Below, piece after piece: positions 51,619-63,542 of a DNA stretch of 64,000 nucleotides. Both the position numbers and the translations under genes were made by a program. The stretch comes from Teichococcus oryzae (GTDB lineage Bacteria; Pseudomonadota; Alphaproteobacteria; Acetobacterales; Acetobacteraceae). Location: positions 1 through 64,000 of the forward strand of contig NZ_VUKA01000004.1 of the NCBI RefSeq assembly GCF_008386565.1, given 5' to 3'. Position 1 is the first letter of the stretch. Each line of letters begins with the position of its first letter. The notes under the pieces are model-generated. The model did no database searches and was not told the DNA's origin. It saw nothing but the letters and a program-made list of their open reading frames with translations.

Positions 51619-52653
51619 TCAGCCGGCGAAAATGTCGACGGGGCTGTCGGCGCGCAGCCCGTCACCCAGTTCGCGGCCCAGGCGCTCGGCCTCGGTGGCG
51701 GCGCCCGCCACCGTGCGCTTCAACAGGAAGGAGCCGTCCGGGCGGGCCACCAGCCCGGTGAGGTGCAGCCGGCCATCCGGCAGCAGCCGCGCATGGCCGC
51801 CGATCGGGGTGCGGCAGGAACCGTCCAGCGCAGCCAGCAGCGCCCGCTCGGCACGGGACACGGCGCGGGCCTCGCGGTCCTCCACCGCCGAAAGCAGCTC
51901 GCACAGCTCAAGATCGGCGGCGCGCACGGTGATGCCCACAATGCCCTGGCCGGCGGCCGGCACCATGGTCTCGGCATCCAGCACCAGGGAGGCGTGGCGC
52001 TCCAGCCCCAGGCGCTTCAGCCCGGCCAGCGCCAGCAGCGTGCCGTCGAAGGCGCCGGATTCCAGCTTGGAAAGGCGGCTGCCGACATTGCCGCGGATCA
52101 TCTCCACCCGCAGATCCGGCCGGGCATGCAGCAACTGCGCCTGCCGCCGCAGGCTGGCGGTGCCGATCAGCGCGCCGGAAGGGATGGCGGCGTAGGGGTT
52201 GGCCGGGTCGGTGTCCCCCGCGCGGGGCCCCAGCACCATGGCGTCGCGCGCATCCTCGCGCTTCATGGTGCAAGCCAGCACGATGCCGGGCGGCAGCTCG
52301 GTTTCCAGATCCTTCAGGCTGTGCACAGCGAAATCGATCCGCCCGTCCAGCAACGCCTCGTGGATCTCCTTGGCGAACAGGCCCTTGCCGCCGATATCCG
52401 CCAGCCGCTTGTCCTGGATGCGGTCGCCCGAGGTGGCGATAACATGCTCCTCGAAGGCCTTGGCATTGCGCAGCACCGGACAGACATGCAGCACCCGGTC
52501 GAGAAAGGTGCGGGTCTGCCAAAGCGCCAGGGGCGAGCCACGGGTGCCCACGCGCAGCGGCAGCGAACGATGCGCGTGACGCCGCACCGGATGGCCGGCG
52601 GCAGGGGCGCAGGAAGCGGGGCCGGAGGGGGTGGCCCCAGGAGATAGCGACAT
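51619..52653 (-). CDS. hemC: hydroxymethylbilane synthase (porphobilinogen deaminase)
   Basis: The 344-residue enzyme joins four porphobilinogen molecules. LRVGTRGSPLALWQT, DIGGKGLFAKEIHEALLDGRIDFAVHSLKD, GTASLRRQAQLL and the cofactor-binding Cys280 in LDGSCRTPIGGHARL are all present. About 30 extra N-terminal residues precede the usual start of the fold, so the true start may be downstream of ATG 52653. It heads hemC-hemD-mic60-hemY and is divergent from tsaD. Confidence 0.95.
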   Translation of the reverse strand: MSLSPGATPSGPASCAPAAGHPVRRHAHRSLPLRVGTRGSPLALWQTRTFLDRVLHVCPVLRNAKAFEEHVIATSGDRIQDKRLADIGGKGLFAKEIHEALLDGRIDFAVHSLKDLETELPPGIVLACTMKREDARDAMVLGPRAGDTDPANPYAAIPSGALIGTASLRRQAQLLHARPDLRVEMIRGNVGSRLSKLESGAFDGTLLALAGLKRLGLERHASLVLDAETMVPAAGQGIVGITVRAADLELCELLSAVEDREARAVSRAERALLAALDGSCRTPIGGHARLLPDGRLHLTGLVARPDGSFLLKRTVAGAATEAERLGRELGDGLRADSPVDIFAG

Positions 52654-52765
52654 CAGAACCGGTCCCGCGCGGAAATGCCCGCCATGGCAGATGGCAGGAC
52701 GGGGTGGGCAAGTGACATGGGGTCGTCATAGAACCACGCCCCGGAAGGCGAAAGGCATATCACGG

Positions 52766-53830
52766 ATGCATTTGGTGGCGATCAGGGGACCGGTTCTGGG
52801 TTTGGAGGCGAGCTGCGACGAAACCGCCGCCGCCCTGCTGGCGCCGGATGGCACCATCCTGGCCGAGGCGGTGCGCTCCCAGCTGGCCGAGCACACCCCC
52901 TTTGGCGGCGTGGTGCCGGAGATCGCGGCGCGCGCCCACCTGGCGCATCTTCCCGCCCTGGCGGCTCAGGTGATGCGGGAAGCCGGGGTGTCGCCCGCCG
53001 ATCTGGGTGGGGTGGCGGCCACGGCGGGGCCGGGGCTGATCGGCGGGCTGATCGTCGGCGCTTCCTTCGGCAAGGGCATGGCCATCGCCCACAACCTGCC
53101 CTTCCTGGCGGTGAACCACCTGGAGGGGCATGCGCTGACGGCGCGCCTCCCCGGCCTGGTGGAGGATGGCGTGGCTTTCCCCTACCTCCTGCTGCTGCTC
53201 TCCGGCGGGCATTGCCAATGCGTGGCGGTGGAAGGGCTGGGCCAATACCGCCGCCTTGGCTCCACCCTGGACGACGCGGTGGGGGAGGCCTTCGACAAAT
53301 CCGCCAAGCTGATGGGCCTGCCCTGGCCCGGCGGCCCGGCGCTGGAGAAGCTGGCCGCGTCCGGTGATCCGAAGCGCTTTCCCCTGCCCCGGCCGATGCT
53401 GGGGCGCCCCGGCTGCGACTTTTCCTTCAGCGGGCTGAAGACCGCGGTGGCGCAAAGCATCCCGAAGCTGGAGAACGAGCAGGACCGGGCCGACCTGGCC
53501 GCCGCCTTCCAGCGCGTCGTCGCCGCCGTGCTGGCCGACCGGGCGCGCAACGCGCTGGCCATGCTGCCCGGCGCCACGGCGATGGTGGTGGCCGGCGGCG
53601 TCGCGGCGAACCAGGGCGTGCGCGCGGCCCTCCGCGCCGAGGCGGAAGCGGCGGGGCTGCCGCTGATCGCGCCGCCGATCCGGCTTTGCACCGACAATGC
53701 GGTGATGATCGCCTGGGCGGGCATCGAGCGGCTGCGCGCCGGCTGGACCGACCCGCTGGATCATGCCCCGCGCCCGCGCTGGCCGCTGGCGGAACTGGCG
53801 GAGCCGGCCGGCCCGGGGGTGGCGGCATGA
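52766..53830 (+). CDS. tsaD: tRNA N6-threonylcarbamoyladenosine transferase subunit
   Basis: The 354-residue ASKHA-fold protein makes t6A37 in ANN-decoding tRNAs with TsaB and TsaE. LGLEASCDETAAALL opens it. His118 and His122 in NHLEGH bind the metal, and FDKSAKLMGLPWPGGPALE with VAGGVAANQGVR complete the pattern. The length is normal for the family. It overlaps rlmJ by ATGA. Confidence 0.95.
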   Translation: MHLVAIRGPVLGLEASCDETAAALLAPDGTILAEAVRSQLAEHTPFGGVVPEIAARAHLAHLPALAAQVMREAGVSPADLGGVAATAGPGLIGGLIVGASFGKGMAIAHNLPFLAVNHLEGHALTARLPGLVEDGVAFPYLLLLLSGGHCQCVAVEGLGQYRRLGSTLDDAVGEAFDKSAKLMGLPWPGGPALEKLAASGDPKRFPLPRPMLGRPGCDFSFSGLKTAVAQSIPKLENEQDRADLAAAFQRVVAAVLADRARNALAMLPGATAMVVAGGVAANQGVRAALRAEAEAAGLPLIAPPIRLCTDNAVMIAWAGIERLRAGWTDPLDHAPRPRWPLAELAEPAGPGVAA

Positions 53831-54654
53831 ACTACCGCCACGCCTTTCATGCCGGCAATTTCGCCGATTGCATGAAGCACGCGCTGCTGGTGGCGCTGAT
53901 CCACCGGCTTTGCGCCAAGGACACCCCGTTCCGGGTGCTGGACACCCATGCCGGGATCGGCACCTATGACCTCACCGCCTCCGAGGCGGAGCGCACCGGC
54001 GAATGGAAGCGCGGCGTCGGCCGGCTGCTGGACATCACCGAAGGGCCGTTGGCGCCCTGGCTGGACCTGATCCGCCGTGCCGGCTTTCCGCCGCATTATC
54101 CCGGCAGCCCTGCCCTGGTGCGGATGATGCTGCGCCCGCGCGACCGTCTGGTGCTGTGCGAGTTGCACGAGGATGACAGCGCCGCGCTGCGCACCCTGTT
54201 CCGCGGCGATCCGCAAACGGCCGTGCACAAGCGCGATGCCTGGGAAGCGCTGTCCGCCCTCACCCCTTTCGCCGAGAAGCGCGGCCTGGTGCTGGTGGAC
54301 CCGCCCTTCGAGGTGGAAGGCGAGTTCGGGCGCATGGCCGAGGCCATCTCCGTGGTGGCCCACCGCTTTCGCGCCGGGGTGCAGGCGCATTGGTACCCGG
54401 TGAAGCACCGCGCGCCCGTGCGCGCCTTCCACACGGCGCTGGCTGATGGCGGCGTGCGCGACATCGTCGCCTGCGAATTCTGGCTGCGCGAGCCCACCGA
54501 CCCGCAGCGCCTGAATGGCTGCGGCCTCGTGGTGGTGAACCCGCCCTGGAAGTTCGAGGAAGAAGCCCGCGCCATCCTGGCCGCCCTGCTGACCCATCTG
54601 GGCGAAGGCGAGCCCGGCCAGGGTTTCGCCGTGACCCGCATCGCCGAGGAATAA
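53827..54654 (+). CDS. rlmJ: 23S rRNA (adenine2030-N6)-methyltransferase
   Basis: The 275-residue methyltransferase begins MNYRHAFHAGNFADCMKHALL, the diagnostic RlmJ N-terminus. LDTHAGIGTYDL (SAM binding) and the DPPFE catalytic motif near 158-162 follow, with NPPWKFEEE near the end. It modifies A2030 of 23S rRNA. It is coupled to tsaD and followed 7 bases later by gpsA. Confidence 0.9.
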   Translation: MNYRHAFHAGNFADCMKHALLVALIHRLCAKDTPFRVLDTHAGIGTYDLTASEAERTGEWKRGVGRLLDITEGPLAPWLDLIRRAGFPPHYPGSPALVRMMLRPRDRLVLCELHEDDSAALRTLFRGDPQTAVHKRDAWEALSALTPFAEKRGLVLVDPPFEVEGEFGRMAEAISVVAHRFRAGVQAHWYPVKHRAPVRAFHTALADGGVRDIVACEFWLREPTDPQRLNGCGLVVVNPPWKFEEEARAILAALLTHLGEGEPGQGFAVTRIAEE

Positions 54655-54661
54655 GCGCCGC

Positions 54662-55651
54662 ATGAGCAAGATCACGGTGATCGGCGCCGGCGCCTGGGGC
54701 ACGGCGCTGGCCATCCAGGCCACGCGCGCGGGCGCCGCCGAGGTGTCGCTCTGGGCGCGCGATCCGGCGCGCGCCGCCGCCATGCAGACCAGCCGGATCA
54801 ACGAGGCCCATCTGCCCGGCCACGCCCTGCCCGAGCCCTTGCGGGTCACCGCCGACGCGGCCGAGGCACTGCATGGCGCCGACCTCGCCCTGCTGGTGGT
54901 GCCCACGCAGCACATGGCCGCCGTGCTGCGGACCTTGCCCGCGCTGCCGGCCACCCTGGTCGCCGCCAAGGGCGTGACGCGGGACGGGCTGCACCTGCCG
55001 CTGGAAACCCTGGCCCTGGCCCGGCCGGGACTGCCCGCCGGCGTGCTGTCCGGCCCCAATTTCGCCGGCGAGGTCGCCGCCGGCCTGCCCGCCGCCGCGG
55101 TGATCGCCAGCACCGACCAGGCGCTGCGCCGGCAGGCCGCCGATTGCCTCGCCACCCCCGCCTTCCGGCTTTACGGCCAGGATGATCCGGTGGGGGCGCA
55201 GGTCGGCGGTGCCGCCAAGAACGTCATCGCCATCGCCGCCGGGGTCGTGACGGGGGCTGGCCTGGGTGAGAATGCCCGCGCCGCCCTGGTCACGCGCGGA
55301 TTGTCGGAAATCGCCCGCCTGGCCGTGGCGCTGGGCGGCCGTGCCGATACGGTGAGCGGCCTTTCCGGCCTTGGCGACTTGCTTCTGACCTGCACCGGGC
55401 CGGGCAGCCGCAACTTCTCCCTCGGCCATGCCCTGGGCCAGGGCCAGCGGCTGGACGCCATCCTCGGCGGCCGCAACAGCGTCACCGAGGGGGTCGCGAC
55501 CGCGCCTGCCCTGCTGGCCCGCGCCGCCGCGGCCGGGGTGGAGATGCCAATCACCGCCGCCGTCACCGCCGTGCTGGACGGGCAGGCGGAGGTCACCGAC
55601 GCAATCTATGGCTTGCTGGCCCGCCCCTTGCGGCCCGAAAACCTGAACTGA
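54662..55651 (+). CDS. gpsA: NAD(P)-dependent glycerol-3-phosphate dehydrogenase
   Basis: The 329-residue enzyme makes sn-glycerol 3-phosphate for phospholipids. It has the dinucleotide motif VIGAGAWGTALA (5-16), LSGPNFAGEVAAGLPAA, the catalytic Lys in GGAAKNVIAIAAGVV and LSGLGDLLLTCTGPGSRN. The length is normal. It is the end of the tsaD-rlmJ-gpsA run. Confidence 0.95.
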   Translation: MSKITVIGAGAWGTALAIQATRAGAAEVSLWARDPARAAAMQTSRINEAHLPGHALPEPLRVTADAAEALHGADLALLVVPTQHMAAVLRTLPALPATLVAAKGVTRDGLHLPLETLALARPGLPAGVLSGPNFAGEVAAGLPAAAVIASTDQALRRQAADCLATPAFRLYGQDDPVGAQVGGAAKNVIAIAAGVVTGAGLGENARAALVTRGLSEIARLAVALGGRADTVSGLSGLGDLLLTCTGPGSRNFSLGHALGQGQRLDAILGGRNSVTEGVATAPALLARAAAAGVEMPITAAVTAVLDGQAEVTDAIYGLLARPLRPENLN

Positions 55652-55746
55652 GCGCGATCGCCATATCCCCAGCAACGCTTCCGCGCTATGCAGCGCGACG
55701 CCCGCAACGCTTTAGTTCGCCACGACGCGGCGGGCAGGAGGCATGA

Positions 55747-56826
55747 TTGGACGGAACGCTGCAACGGCGCCGTAGCCTGGTGGTGACCCTGCTGTTCCTG
55801 TCCGGGCTGGTCATCATCCTGGGGATATGGCTGCTGGAATCCCGGCTGGGGCTGATCGGCCGGGTGGACCGGTTCGCTTATCCGGCCCTGGCGATGCTGT
55901 GTGCCGTGATGCCGATCCTGTTGCGCTGGCTGCCGCACCGGCGGACGCTTCTGGAACTGGCGGCCTATGGCGCCGTCGCGGCCTATGTCATCATCAACCT
56001 CCTCGACATCGTGACGCGCGCCCCGGGCACGGCGCAGTACGCGGCGGCCAGCCAGTTGCAATGGCTGCCGCTGCTGTATGTGGCGGCCTTTGTGCTGCTG
56101 GACCGGCGCATCGCGCGGATGGCGGCGGGGCTGGTGTTCGGATTGTCCATGCTGCCACTGGCCGTGCTGCTGCTGGGCGGCCGGCCGGCGGACAGCGCGC
56201 TCCTGATGCTGCTGCTGAATGCCCATGCGGTGCATTTCCTGATCCTGGCGGCCTTGTCCTTCATCACCACGCTCAACGCGCGCTACGAGGATGCCGCGCA
56301 GCGCGCACGGCGGCTCGAAGGCGTCGCCGCCACCGATGCGCTGACCGGCCTCGCCAACCGGCGCGGGATGGAGCAGATGCTGCGCCGGCTGGCCGCCCGG
56401 CCCGGCCACGATGTCGGCCTGGTGCTGCTGGATATCGACCGCTTCAAGTCGGTGAATGACAGCTTCGGCCATCTGGTGGGCGACGAGTTGCTGGCCGGCG
56501 CCGCGCGCCGCATGCGGCGAGCCCTGCCCGACCATGCCAGGATCGGCCGCTGGGGCGGCGAGGAATTCCTGGTGGTGGTGCCGGAAGGCGGCGCGGATGT
56601 CCCGGCCATCGCCGAGCGCCTGCGGCAGGCCGTGTCCGCCGAGCCGCATCCGGTCGCCGGCGAGGTCACCATCAGCGCCGGCGTCGCCTGGTGGCACAGC
56701 AACCAGCCCCTGGCGGCGGCGTTGCGGCAGGCCGATGCCGCGCTCTACGAGGCCAAGTCGCTGGGCCGCAACCGCGTGATCCTGGCCGATCCCCCGGCTG
56801 CCACGGAATTGGCCGGCGCGGCCTGA
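55747..56826 (+). CDS. membrane diguanylate cyclase (GGDEF)
   Basis: The 359-residue protein has about six membrane helices in the first 180 residues and a GGDEF domain. LTGLANRRGMEQML starts the domain, DIDRFKSVNDSFGH follows, and the active-site loop is GGEEF in RWGGEEFLVVVPEGG, expected to be catalytically competent. It would make cyclic di-GMP. The start is TTG 55747, with CAGGAGG seven bases upstream; the nearby ATG 55743 is in another frame that stops after ten codons. No EAL domain is present. Confidence 0.85.
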   Translation: MDGTLQRRRSLVVTLLFLSGLVIILGIWLLESRLGLIGRVDRFAYPALAMLCAVMPILLRWLPHRRTLLELAAYGAVAAYVIINLLDIVTRAPGTAQYAAASQLQWLPLLYVAAFVLLDRRIARMAAGLVFGLSMLPLAVLLLGGRPADSALLMLLLNAHAVHFLILAALSFITTLNARYEDAAQRARRLEGVAATDALTGLANRRGMEQMLRRLAARPGHDVGLVLLDIDRFKSVNDSFGHLVGDELLAGAARRMRRALPDHARIGRWGGEEFLVVVPEGGADVPAIAERLRQAVSAEPHPVAGEVTISAGVAWWHSNQPLAAALRQADAALYEAKSLGRNRVILADPPAATELAGAA

Positions 56827-56842
56827 AGAATTGGGGCGGCGG

Positions 56843-57493
56843 TCAGTCGGCCCGCAGCGCCGCGCCCGCCGCCAACGGCGCCAAGGGCAGGGCTGCCGCC
56901 ACCAGGGCGCCCAGCAGCAGCAGGAAGGGCCGCGGCGTGCCGGCGCCGGCCGCCGCCTCGATCGCCGCCGCGCCAAAGATCACCGCCGGAATGGCCAGCG
57001 GCAGCACCAGCAGCGGCAGCAGCACCCCGCCCCGCCGCGCCCCCAAAGTGAGCGCCGCCCCCGCGGTGCCCAGCAGCGACAGGAACAGCGTCGCCAGCCC
57101 CAGCGCCAGCATGGCGACGGGCCAGGCCTCCACCGGCAGGTTCAGCATGGCGCCCGCCACCGGCGCCGCCAGCAGCAGCGGCCCGCCGGTGGTCAGCCAG
57201 TGCGCCACCGCCTTGGCGCCGGCGATCTGCGCGCCCGACAGGCCCGACAACAGTAGCTGGTCCAGCGAGCCATCCTCCGCCTCGGCGCCGAACAGCCGGT
57301 CGAGCGGCAGCAGCGCGGCCAGCAGGGCGGCGGCGATCAGCGCGCCGGGGGCCAGCCGCGCCAGCGTGTCGGGCGCCGGGCCGACGCCGAAGGGAAACAG
57401 CGCGGTGACCAGCAGGAAGAACAGCACCGCCGCCAGCGTGTCCGCCGGATGCCGCGCCGCCAGCAGCATCTCCCGCCGCAGCAGGGCGATCAC
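56843..57493 (-). CDS. ccmB: heme exporter permease CcmB
   Basis: The 216-residue membrane protein of the CcmABCD cytochrome c maturation system has about six helices. It starts IALLRREMLLAARHPADTL, has FGAEAEDGSLDQLLLSG (the conserved DGxLEQL-like loop) near 70-85, and GGVLLPLLVLPLAIPAVIFG. GTG 57493 overlaps the ccmA stop by GTGA. ccmC and later genes are not adjacent, so the ccm genes are split in this genome. Confidence 0.9.
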   Translation of the reverse strand: MIALLRREMLLAARHPADTLAAVLFFLLVTALFPFGVGPAPDTLARLAPGALIAAALLAALLPLDRLFGAEAEDGSLDQLLLSGLSGAQIAGAKAVAHWLTTGGPLLLAAPVAGAMLNLPVEAWPVAMLALGLATLFLSLLGTAGAALTLGARRGGVLLPLLVLPLAIPAVIFGAAAIEAAAGAGTPRPFLLLLGALVAAALPLAPLAAGAALRAD

Positions 57494-58107
57494 GCGGGCA
57501 CCCCGGCAGGAAGCCCGTCCAGGCGGTGTTCGCGCGCGCCGTCGAGCGGCAGCGGCACATGGGTCGCCGCCACCACTAGACCGCCCGCCGCGCGGTGTCG
57601 CCGCAGCAGCGCGCCGAGCCGGGCGATGGAGGCGGCATCCAGCCCGACGCTCGGCTCGTCCAGCAGCCAGATCGGGCAGGGCGCCAGGGCCAGCCGCGCC
57701 AGGGCCAGCCGCCGCTTCTGCCCGGCCGACAGCATGCGCGCCGGCAGCTCGGCCAGCGGCGCGAGGCCGACCGCCTCCAGCGCCGCCGGAATGTCGCCGC
57801 CCCATTGCCGCGCCCAGAATTGCAGGTTCTCCGCCACCGACAGGCCAGGCTTCAGGGCATCCGCATGCGCGAGGTAGCGCAGCCGGGCGGCATGCGCGGC
57901 ACGGTCGGCCAGCGCGTCCTCCCCGTTCCAGAGGACCCGCCCCTCCGCCAGCCCGACGAGCCCCGCGAGGACCCGCAGCAGGGTCGATTTGCCAGCCCCG
58001 TTGGCGCCGGTCAGCACCACCGCCTCCCCGGGCGAGACCGTGAGGCGCAGTCCCGAGAAGATCACCCGCTCCCCGCGCAAAACAGCAACATCACTGGCTT
58101 CCAGCAC
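57490..58107 (-). CDS. ccmA: heme exporter ATP-binding protein CcmA
   Basis: The 205-residue ABC ATPase has Walker A GANGAGKST (about 34-42), the signature LSAGQKRRLALARL, Walker B WLLDEPSVGLD and an H-loop His in AATHVPL. With CcmB it releases holo-CcmE during cytochrome c maturation. GTG 58107 follows GGGGGAT. It is divergent from acnA with a 91-base gap. Confidence 0.9.
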   Translation of the reverse strand: MLEASDVAVLRGERVIFSGLRLTVSPGEAVVLTGANGAGKSTLLRVLAGLVGLAEGRVLWNGEDALADRAAHAARLRYLAHADALKPGLSVAENLQFWARQWGGDIPAALEAVGLAPLAELPARMLSAGQKRRLALARLALAPCPIWLLDEPSVGLDAASIARLGALLRRHRAAGGLVVAATHVPLPLDGAREHRLDGLPAGVPA

Positions 58108-58198
58108 GGCACAGGATCCCCCTTGGCCCGATGGACCGGGCGAGCGCAGCGTGTAATAAGCTGCGGCGTTCGCAGCAAATATCGAGGGACCCCGGACC

Positions 58199-60895
<2,697 letters not shown>

Positions 60896-60904
60896 AACAG
60901 GAAC

Positions 60905-60927
60905 GGCCCGGGATGTTCTCCCGGGCC
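60905..60927 (+). terminator. hairpin after acnA
   Basis: GGCCCGGGA and TCCCGGGCC pair perfectly around a 5-base loop, ten bases after the stop codon, and are followed by ATTTC. It may act as a first termination or mRNA-stabilising structure ahead of the stronger terminator at 60961. Confidence 0.45.
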
Positions 60928-60960
60928 ATTTCGAATGGCCGCCCGCGCGGCGGGCGATCA

Positions 60961-60987
60961 AGCCGGCCTCAGGGCCGGCTTTTTGCT
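60961..60987 (+). terminator. rho-independent terminator of acnA
   Basis: AGCCGGCC-TCAG-GGCCGGCT is a perfect 8-bp stem with a tetraloop followed directly by TTTTGC. This is the clearest intrinsic terminator in the window. Confidence 0.8.
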
Positions 60988-61069
60988 TTGGCGCTTCAGG
61001 ACTCCCGGCTCAGGGCTCCCGGCATTTCAGGCCTGGGGCGTTTCGGGCCCCAGGCGCTTCGAGCCAGGG

Positions 61070-61189
61070 TCAGTCAACCGGCCTTTTCAGGCGGACCGGG
61101 CCGAACAGGGGAGCATCCCAGGGAAGGTCCACAAGTCCACGGAAAAGGCTGCGGGGGGTGATGGGCTGAGGGCGCATGGTCCAGGGCAT
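61070..61189 (-). CDS. candidate 39-residue peptide gene
   Basis: The ATG at 61189 is preceded by AAAGGAG nine bases upstream, one of the best ribosome sites in the window. The peptide begins MPWTMRPQPITPRSLFRGLV and ends VRLKRPVD. It has two Trp residues, several Pro and a basic character, and no signal or membrane helix. It lies in a 520-base interval otherwise without genes. Its function is unknown and it may be a chance frame. Confidence 0.4.
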   Translation of the reverse strand: MPWTMRPQPITPRSLFRGLVDLPWDAPLFGPVRLKRPVD

Positions 61190-61415
61190 GGCACCTGTCT
61201 CCTTTCATCATGGATGGACATAGGATCGGGCCTGTTGATGAAGGAGTCCTGAAGCGCGCAAAAATTGCGTGTCATCCGGCGCCGGGACCGTGCGGAGGCT
61301 TCGCCATCCGGCGGGGCGCTTCGGGCGAAAGCGCGCCGGCGCCGCATCCTTCCGGGCCGGCGCAGCGTTGACGGGGCGTGTTCTTCCCGCCTCCAGAAAG
61401 CGGAGCCGCTGCCGC
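61190..61415. other. intergenic region before the metallophosphoesterase
   Basis: About 225 bases are without a convincing gene. The stretch at 61225-61275 is less GC-rich (GCGCAAAAATTGCG, a small palindrome around AAAAATT) and probably contains promoters for the flanking divergent genes. A plus-strand frame starting at 61269 runs in phase into the metallophosphoesterase but has an Arg/Gly-rich non-conserved look. Confidence 0.4.
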
Positions 61416-62249
61416 ATGACCTTCAACCGCCGCATCGACCACATCTCCGACCTGCATTACGGACGGGTGGACGAAACGGCCGCCGAGGCCTTGCTCGGGA
61501 CGCTCAACGCCGACCCGGCCGACCTGGTGGTGGTCAGCGGCGACCTCACCATGCGCGCCCGGTCGCGGGAATACCGGGCGGCGCGGCGCTTCCTGGATGC
61601 GCTGAAGGCGCCGCATATCGTGGTGCCCGGCAATCACGACATCACCAATTACTGGCCCTGGGAACGCTTCCTGGACCCCTTCGGCCGGTGGCGGCGCTTC
61701 ATCGGCGGCAAGACGGAGCCGATCTGGCGCGACGAGCATCTGGCCGTGATCGGCCTGAACACCGTGGTGCGGGGCGGCTGGCACTTCTCCTGGGAGGAAG
61801 GCCGGGTCAAGCGCCACCGGCTCAAGCGCCTGCTGCGGCGGCTGGAGGAATTGCCGCCGGGCCTGTTCCGCATCGTGGTGGCGCATCACCCGTTCCTGGC
61901 GCCGGAAGACGCGCCCGACACGCCCCTGGCGGCCCGTGCCGCCCCTGCGCTGGAGCGGCTGCAGAAGGCCGGGGTCCGGCTGATCCTGTCCGGGCACCTG
62001 CACCGCGGCTATGTGCGGCTGCATCGTGGCGCCCCCGCTTCCAGCGTCCACCAGGAGGAGCTGCTGGTGGTGCAGGCCGGTTCCGCCATCTCCACCCGCC
62101 TGCGCGGCGAGCCCAACGCCTATAACCGCATCTATGTGGAAGGGCGCGAGGTGCGCATCGAGCCGCATCGCTGGGATGGCCGCAACTGGCTGGGGGCCGA
62201 GGAACCGGCGTGGCCGCAACAGGTGCTGACCGCCGAGGCGATGCCCTGA
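61416..62249 (+). CDS. calcineurin-like metallophosphoesterase
   Basis: The 277-residue enzyme has the five-block metal site: HISDLHYG (about 9-16), VVSGDLTMRA, VPGNHDITNYW, AHHPF and SGHLHRGY. It resembles CpdA-like class III phosphodiesterases acting on cyclic nucleotides or other phosphoesters. ATG 61416 was chosen because conservation begins within ten residues. It is convergent with the MFS gene. Confidence 0.9.
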   Translation: MTFNRRIDHISDLHYGRVDETAAEALLGTLNADPADLVVVSGDLTMRARSREYRAARRFLDALKAPHIVVPGNHDITNYWPWERFLDPFGRWRRFIGGKTEPIWRDEHLAVIGLNTVVRGGWHFSWEEGRVKRHRLKRLLRRLEELPPGLFRIVVAHHPFLAPEDAPDTPLAARAAPALERLQKAGVRLILSGHLHRGYVRLHRGAPASSVHQEELLVVQAGSAISTRLRGEPNAYNRIYVEGREVRIEPHRWDGRNWLGAEEPAWPQQVLTAEAMP

Positions 62250-62291
62250 TCCCTGCTGCTGCATGGCGGGACCGGGCCGACCCCTGAGGCA

Positions 62292-63491
62292 TCAATCCTG
62301 CCGCAGCCGCAGCGCCAGGGGCAGCGCCAAGGCGCAGAGCCCGGCCATCACCAGGAAGACGCCGCCGCCCCAGGCCGCGTAAGCGGGGCCGGAAACCAGG
62401 GTCATCAGCCCCATCAGCAACCCGACTCCCAGGGCGGAGTGCAGCGCCTGCGCCGTGCCTGCCAGGGGCGGCGGCACCAGGCGCAGGATCAGCTGCATCG
62501 CCGCCAGATGCTGGGCGCCGAAGCTCAGCGCATGCAGCAACTGGATCAGCAGCAGCGCCGGCAGCCAGGTCGTGGCCGCCATCAGGCTCCAGCGAAGCAG
62601 CCCTGCCGAGGCCGCCAGCATCGCCATCCCCGCCGGCCCGAGCCGCCGCGCCAGGCGATGGCCCATCACGAACAGCGCCACCTCCCCCACCACCGCCTCG
62701 GCCCAAAGCAGGCCGATAACGGAGGGGGCATGGCCCGCCGCGCTCCAGTGGATGGTGCTGAAGCCGTAATAGGTGGCGTGGCTGCTCTGGATCAGGCCCG
62801 ACAGCAGCAGCAGGCGGGCGAAGCCGGGCAGGCGCAGCACCGCCCCCACCCCGCCCTGGAAGCCGGGCCGCGTGGCGGGCGGCGGCGGGCGCGGCAGGGC
62901 CAGGGCGGCCGCCGTCACCGCCAGCAGCGCCGCCGCCATGAGCCCGGGCAGCAGGCCGAGCCCGAAATGGCCCGCCATCCAGCCGGCCAGCACCGCCATG
63001 GCCATGTAGGTCACCGAGCCCGCGGCGCGCAGCCGGCCATATTCCAGCCCGCCGCGCCGCGCCGCCGCCAGGCAGACCGCATCGGCCAGCGGGGTCAGCG
63101 GCGCCATGGCGGCATTCAGCGCCAGCTGCGCCAGCAGAAATCCCGCAAGCCCGGCGGCCGGCACGAAGCCAGCCGCCGCCAGCGCCCCCGCGAGGCTGAA
63201 CAGCACCATCAGCAGCCGGGGATTGCCCAGGGCGTCCGCCAGCCGCCCGCCCAGCGGGCCGGCCAGGATGCGGATGCCGGCGCCCAGCGCCAGCACCAGC
63301 GACACCTGGGCGGCGCTCAGGCCGCGTTCCGCCAGATACGCGGGCAGAAAGGGTTGCACCGCGCCGATCGCGGCGAAAACCGCCCCGAGCAACGCCATGT
63401 GGCGCCCCGGATGGGCAGGCGGGGGCGGGGCGGAGTCGCGCGGCATGGCAGGTGACAACGATGCAACGCGCGGTCCTTCGCCGCCAGCCAT
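62292..63491 (-). CDS. MFS transporter (MFS_1-like)
   Basis: The 399-residue permease has 12 predicted helices: GAVFAAIGAVQPFLPAYLAERGLS at helix 1, LGAGIRILAGPLGGRLADALG at the first loop and RLRAAGSVTYMAMAVLAGW midway. The pattern resembles the phenylpropionate-permease-like MFS subgroup. ATG 63491 is favoured because GGGAGG lies five bases upstream; ATG 63446 is closer to the first helix but lacks a ribosome site. The substrate is unknown. Confidence 0.8.
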   Translation of the reverse strand: MAGGEGPRVASLSPAMPRDSAPPPPAHPGRHMALLGAVFAAIGAVQPFLPAYLAERGLSAAQVSLVLALGAGIRILAGPLGGRLADALGNPRLLMVLFSLAGALAAAGFVPAAGLAGFLLAQLALNAAMAPLTPLADAVCLAAARRGGLEYGRLRAAGSVTYMAMAVLAGWMAGHFGLGLLPGLMAAALLAVTAAALALPRPPPPATRPGFQGGVGAVLRLPGFARLLLLSGLIQSSHATYYGFSTIHWSAAGHAPSVIGLLWAEAVVGEVALFVMGHRLARRLGPAGMAMLAASAGLLRWSLMAATTWLPALLLIQLLHALSFGAQHLAAMQLILRLVPPPLAGTAQALHSALGVGLLMGLMTLVSGPAYAAWGGGVFLVMAGLCALALPLALRLRQD

Positions 63492-63542
63492 GTCCCTCCC
63501 GCCCGTTGCAAGCGGGGGCCGGAAACGCCACACAGGACCATA

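Noticed and set aside
60990-61070. short repeated CAGG/GGGC motifs after the aconitase terminator as a possible small RNA
   Set aside because: There is no promoter or second terminator and the repeats are short and irregular.
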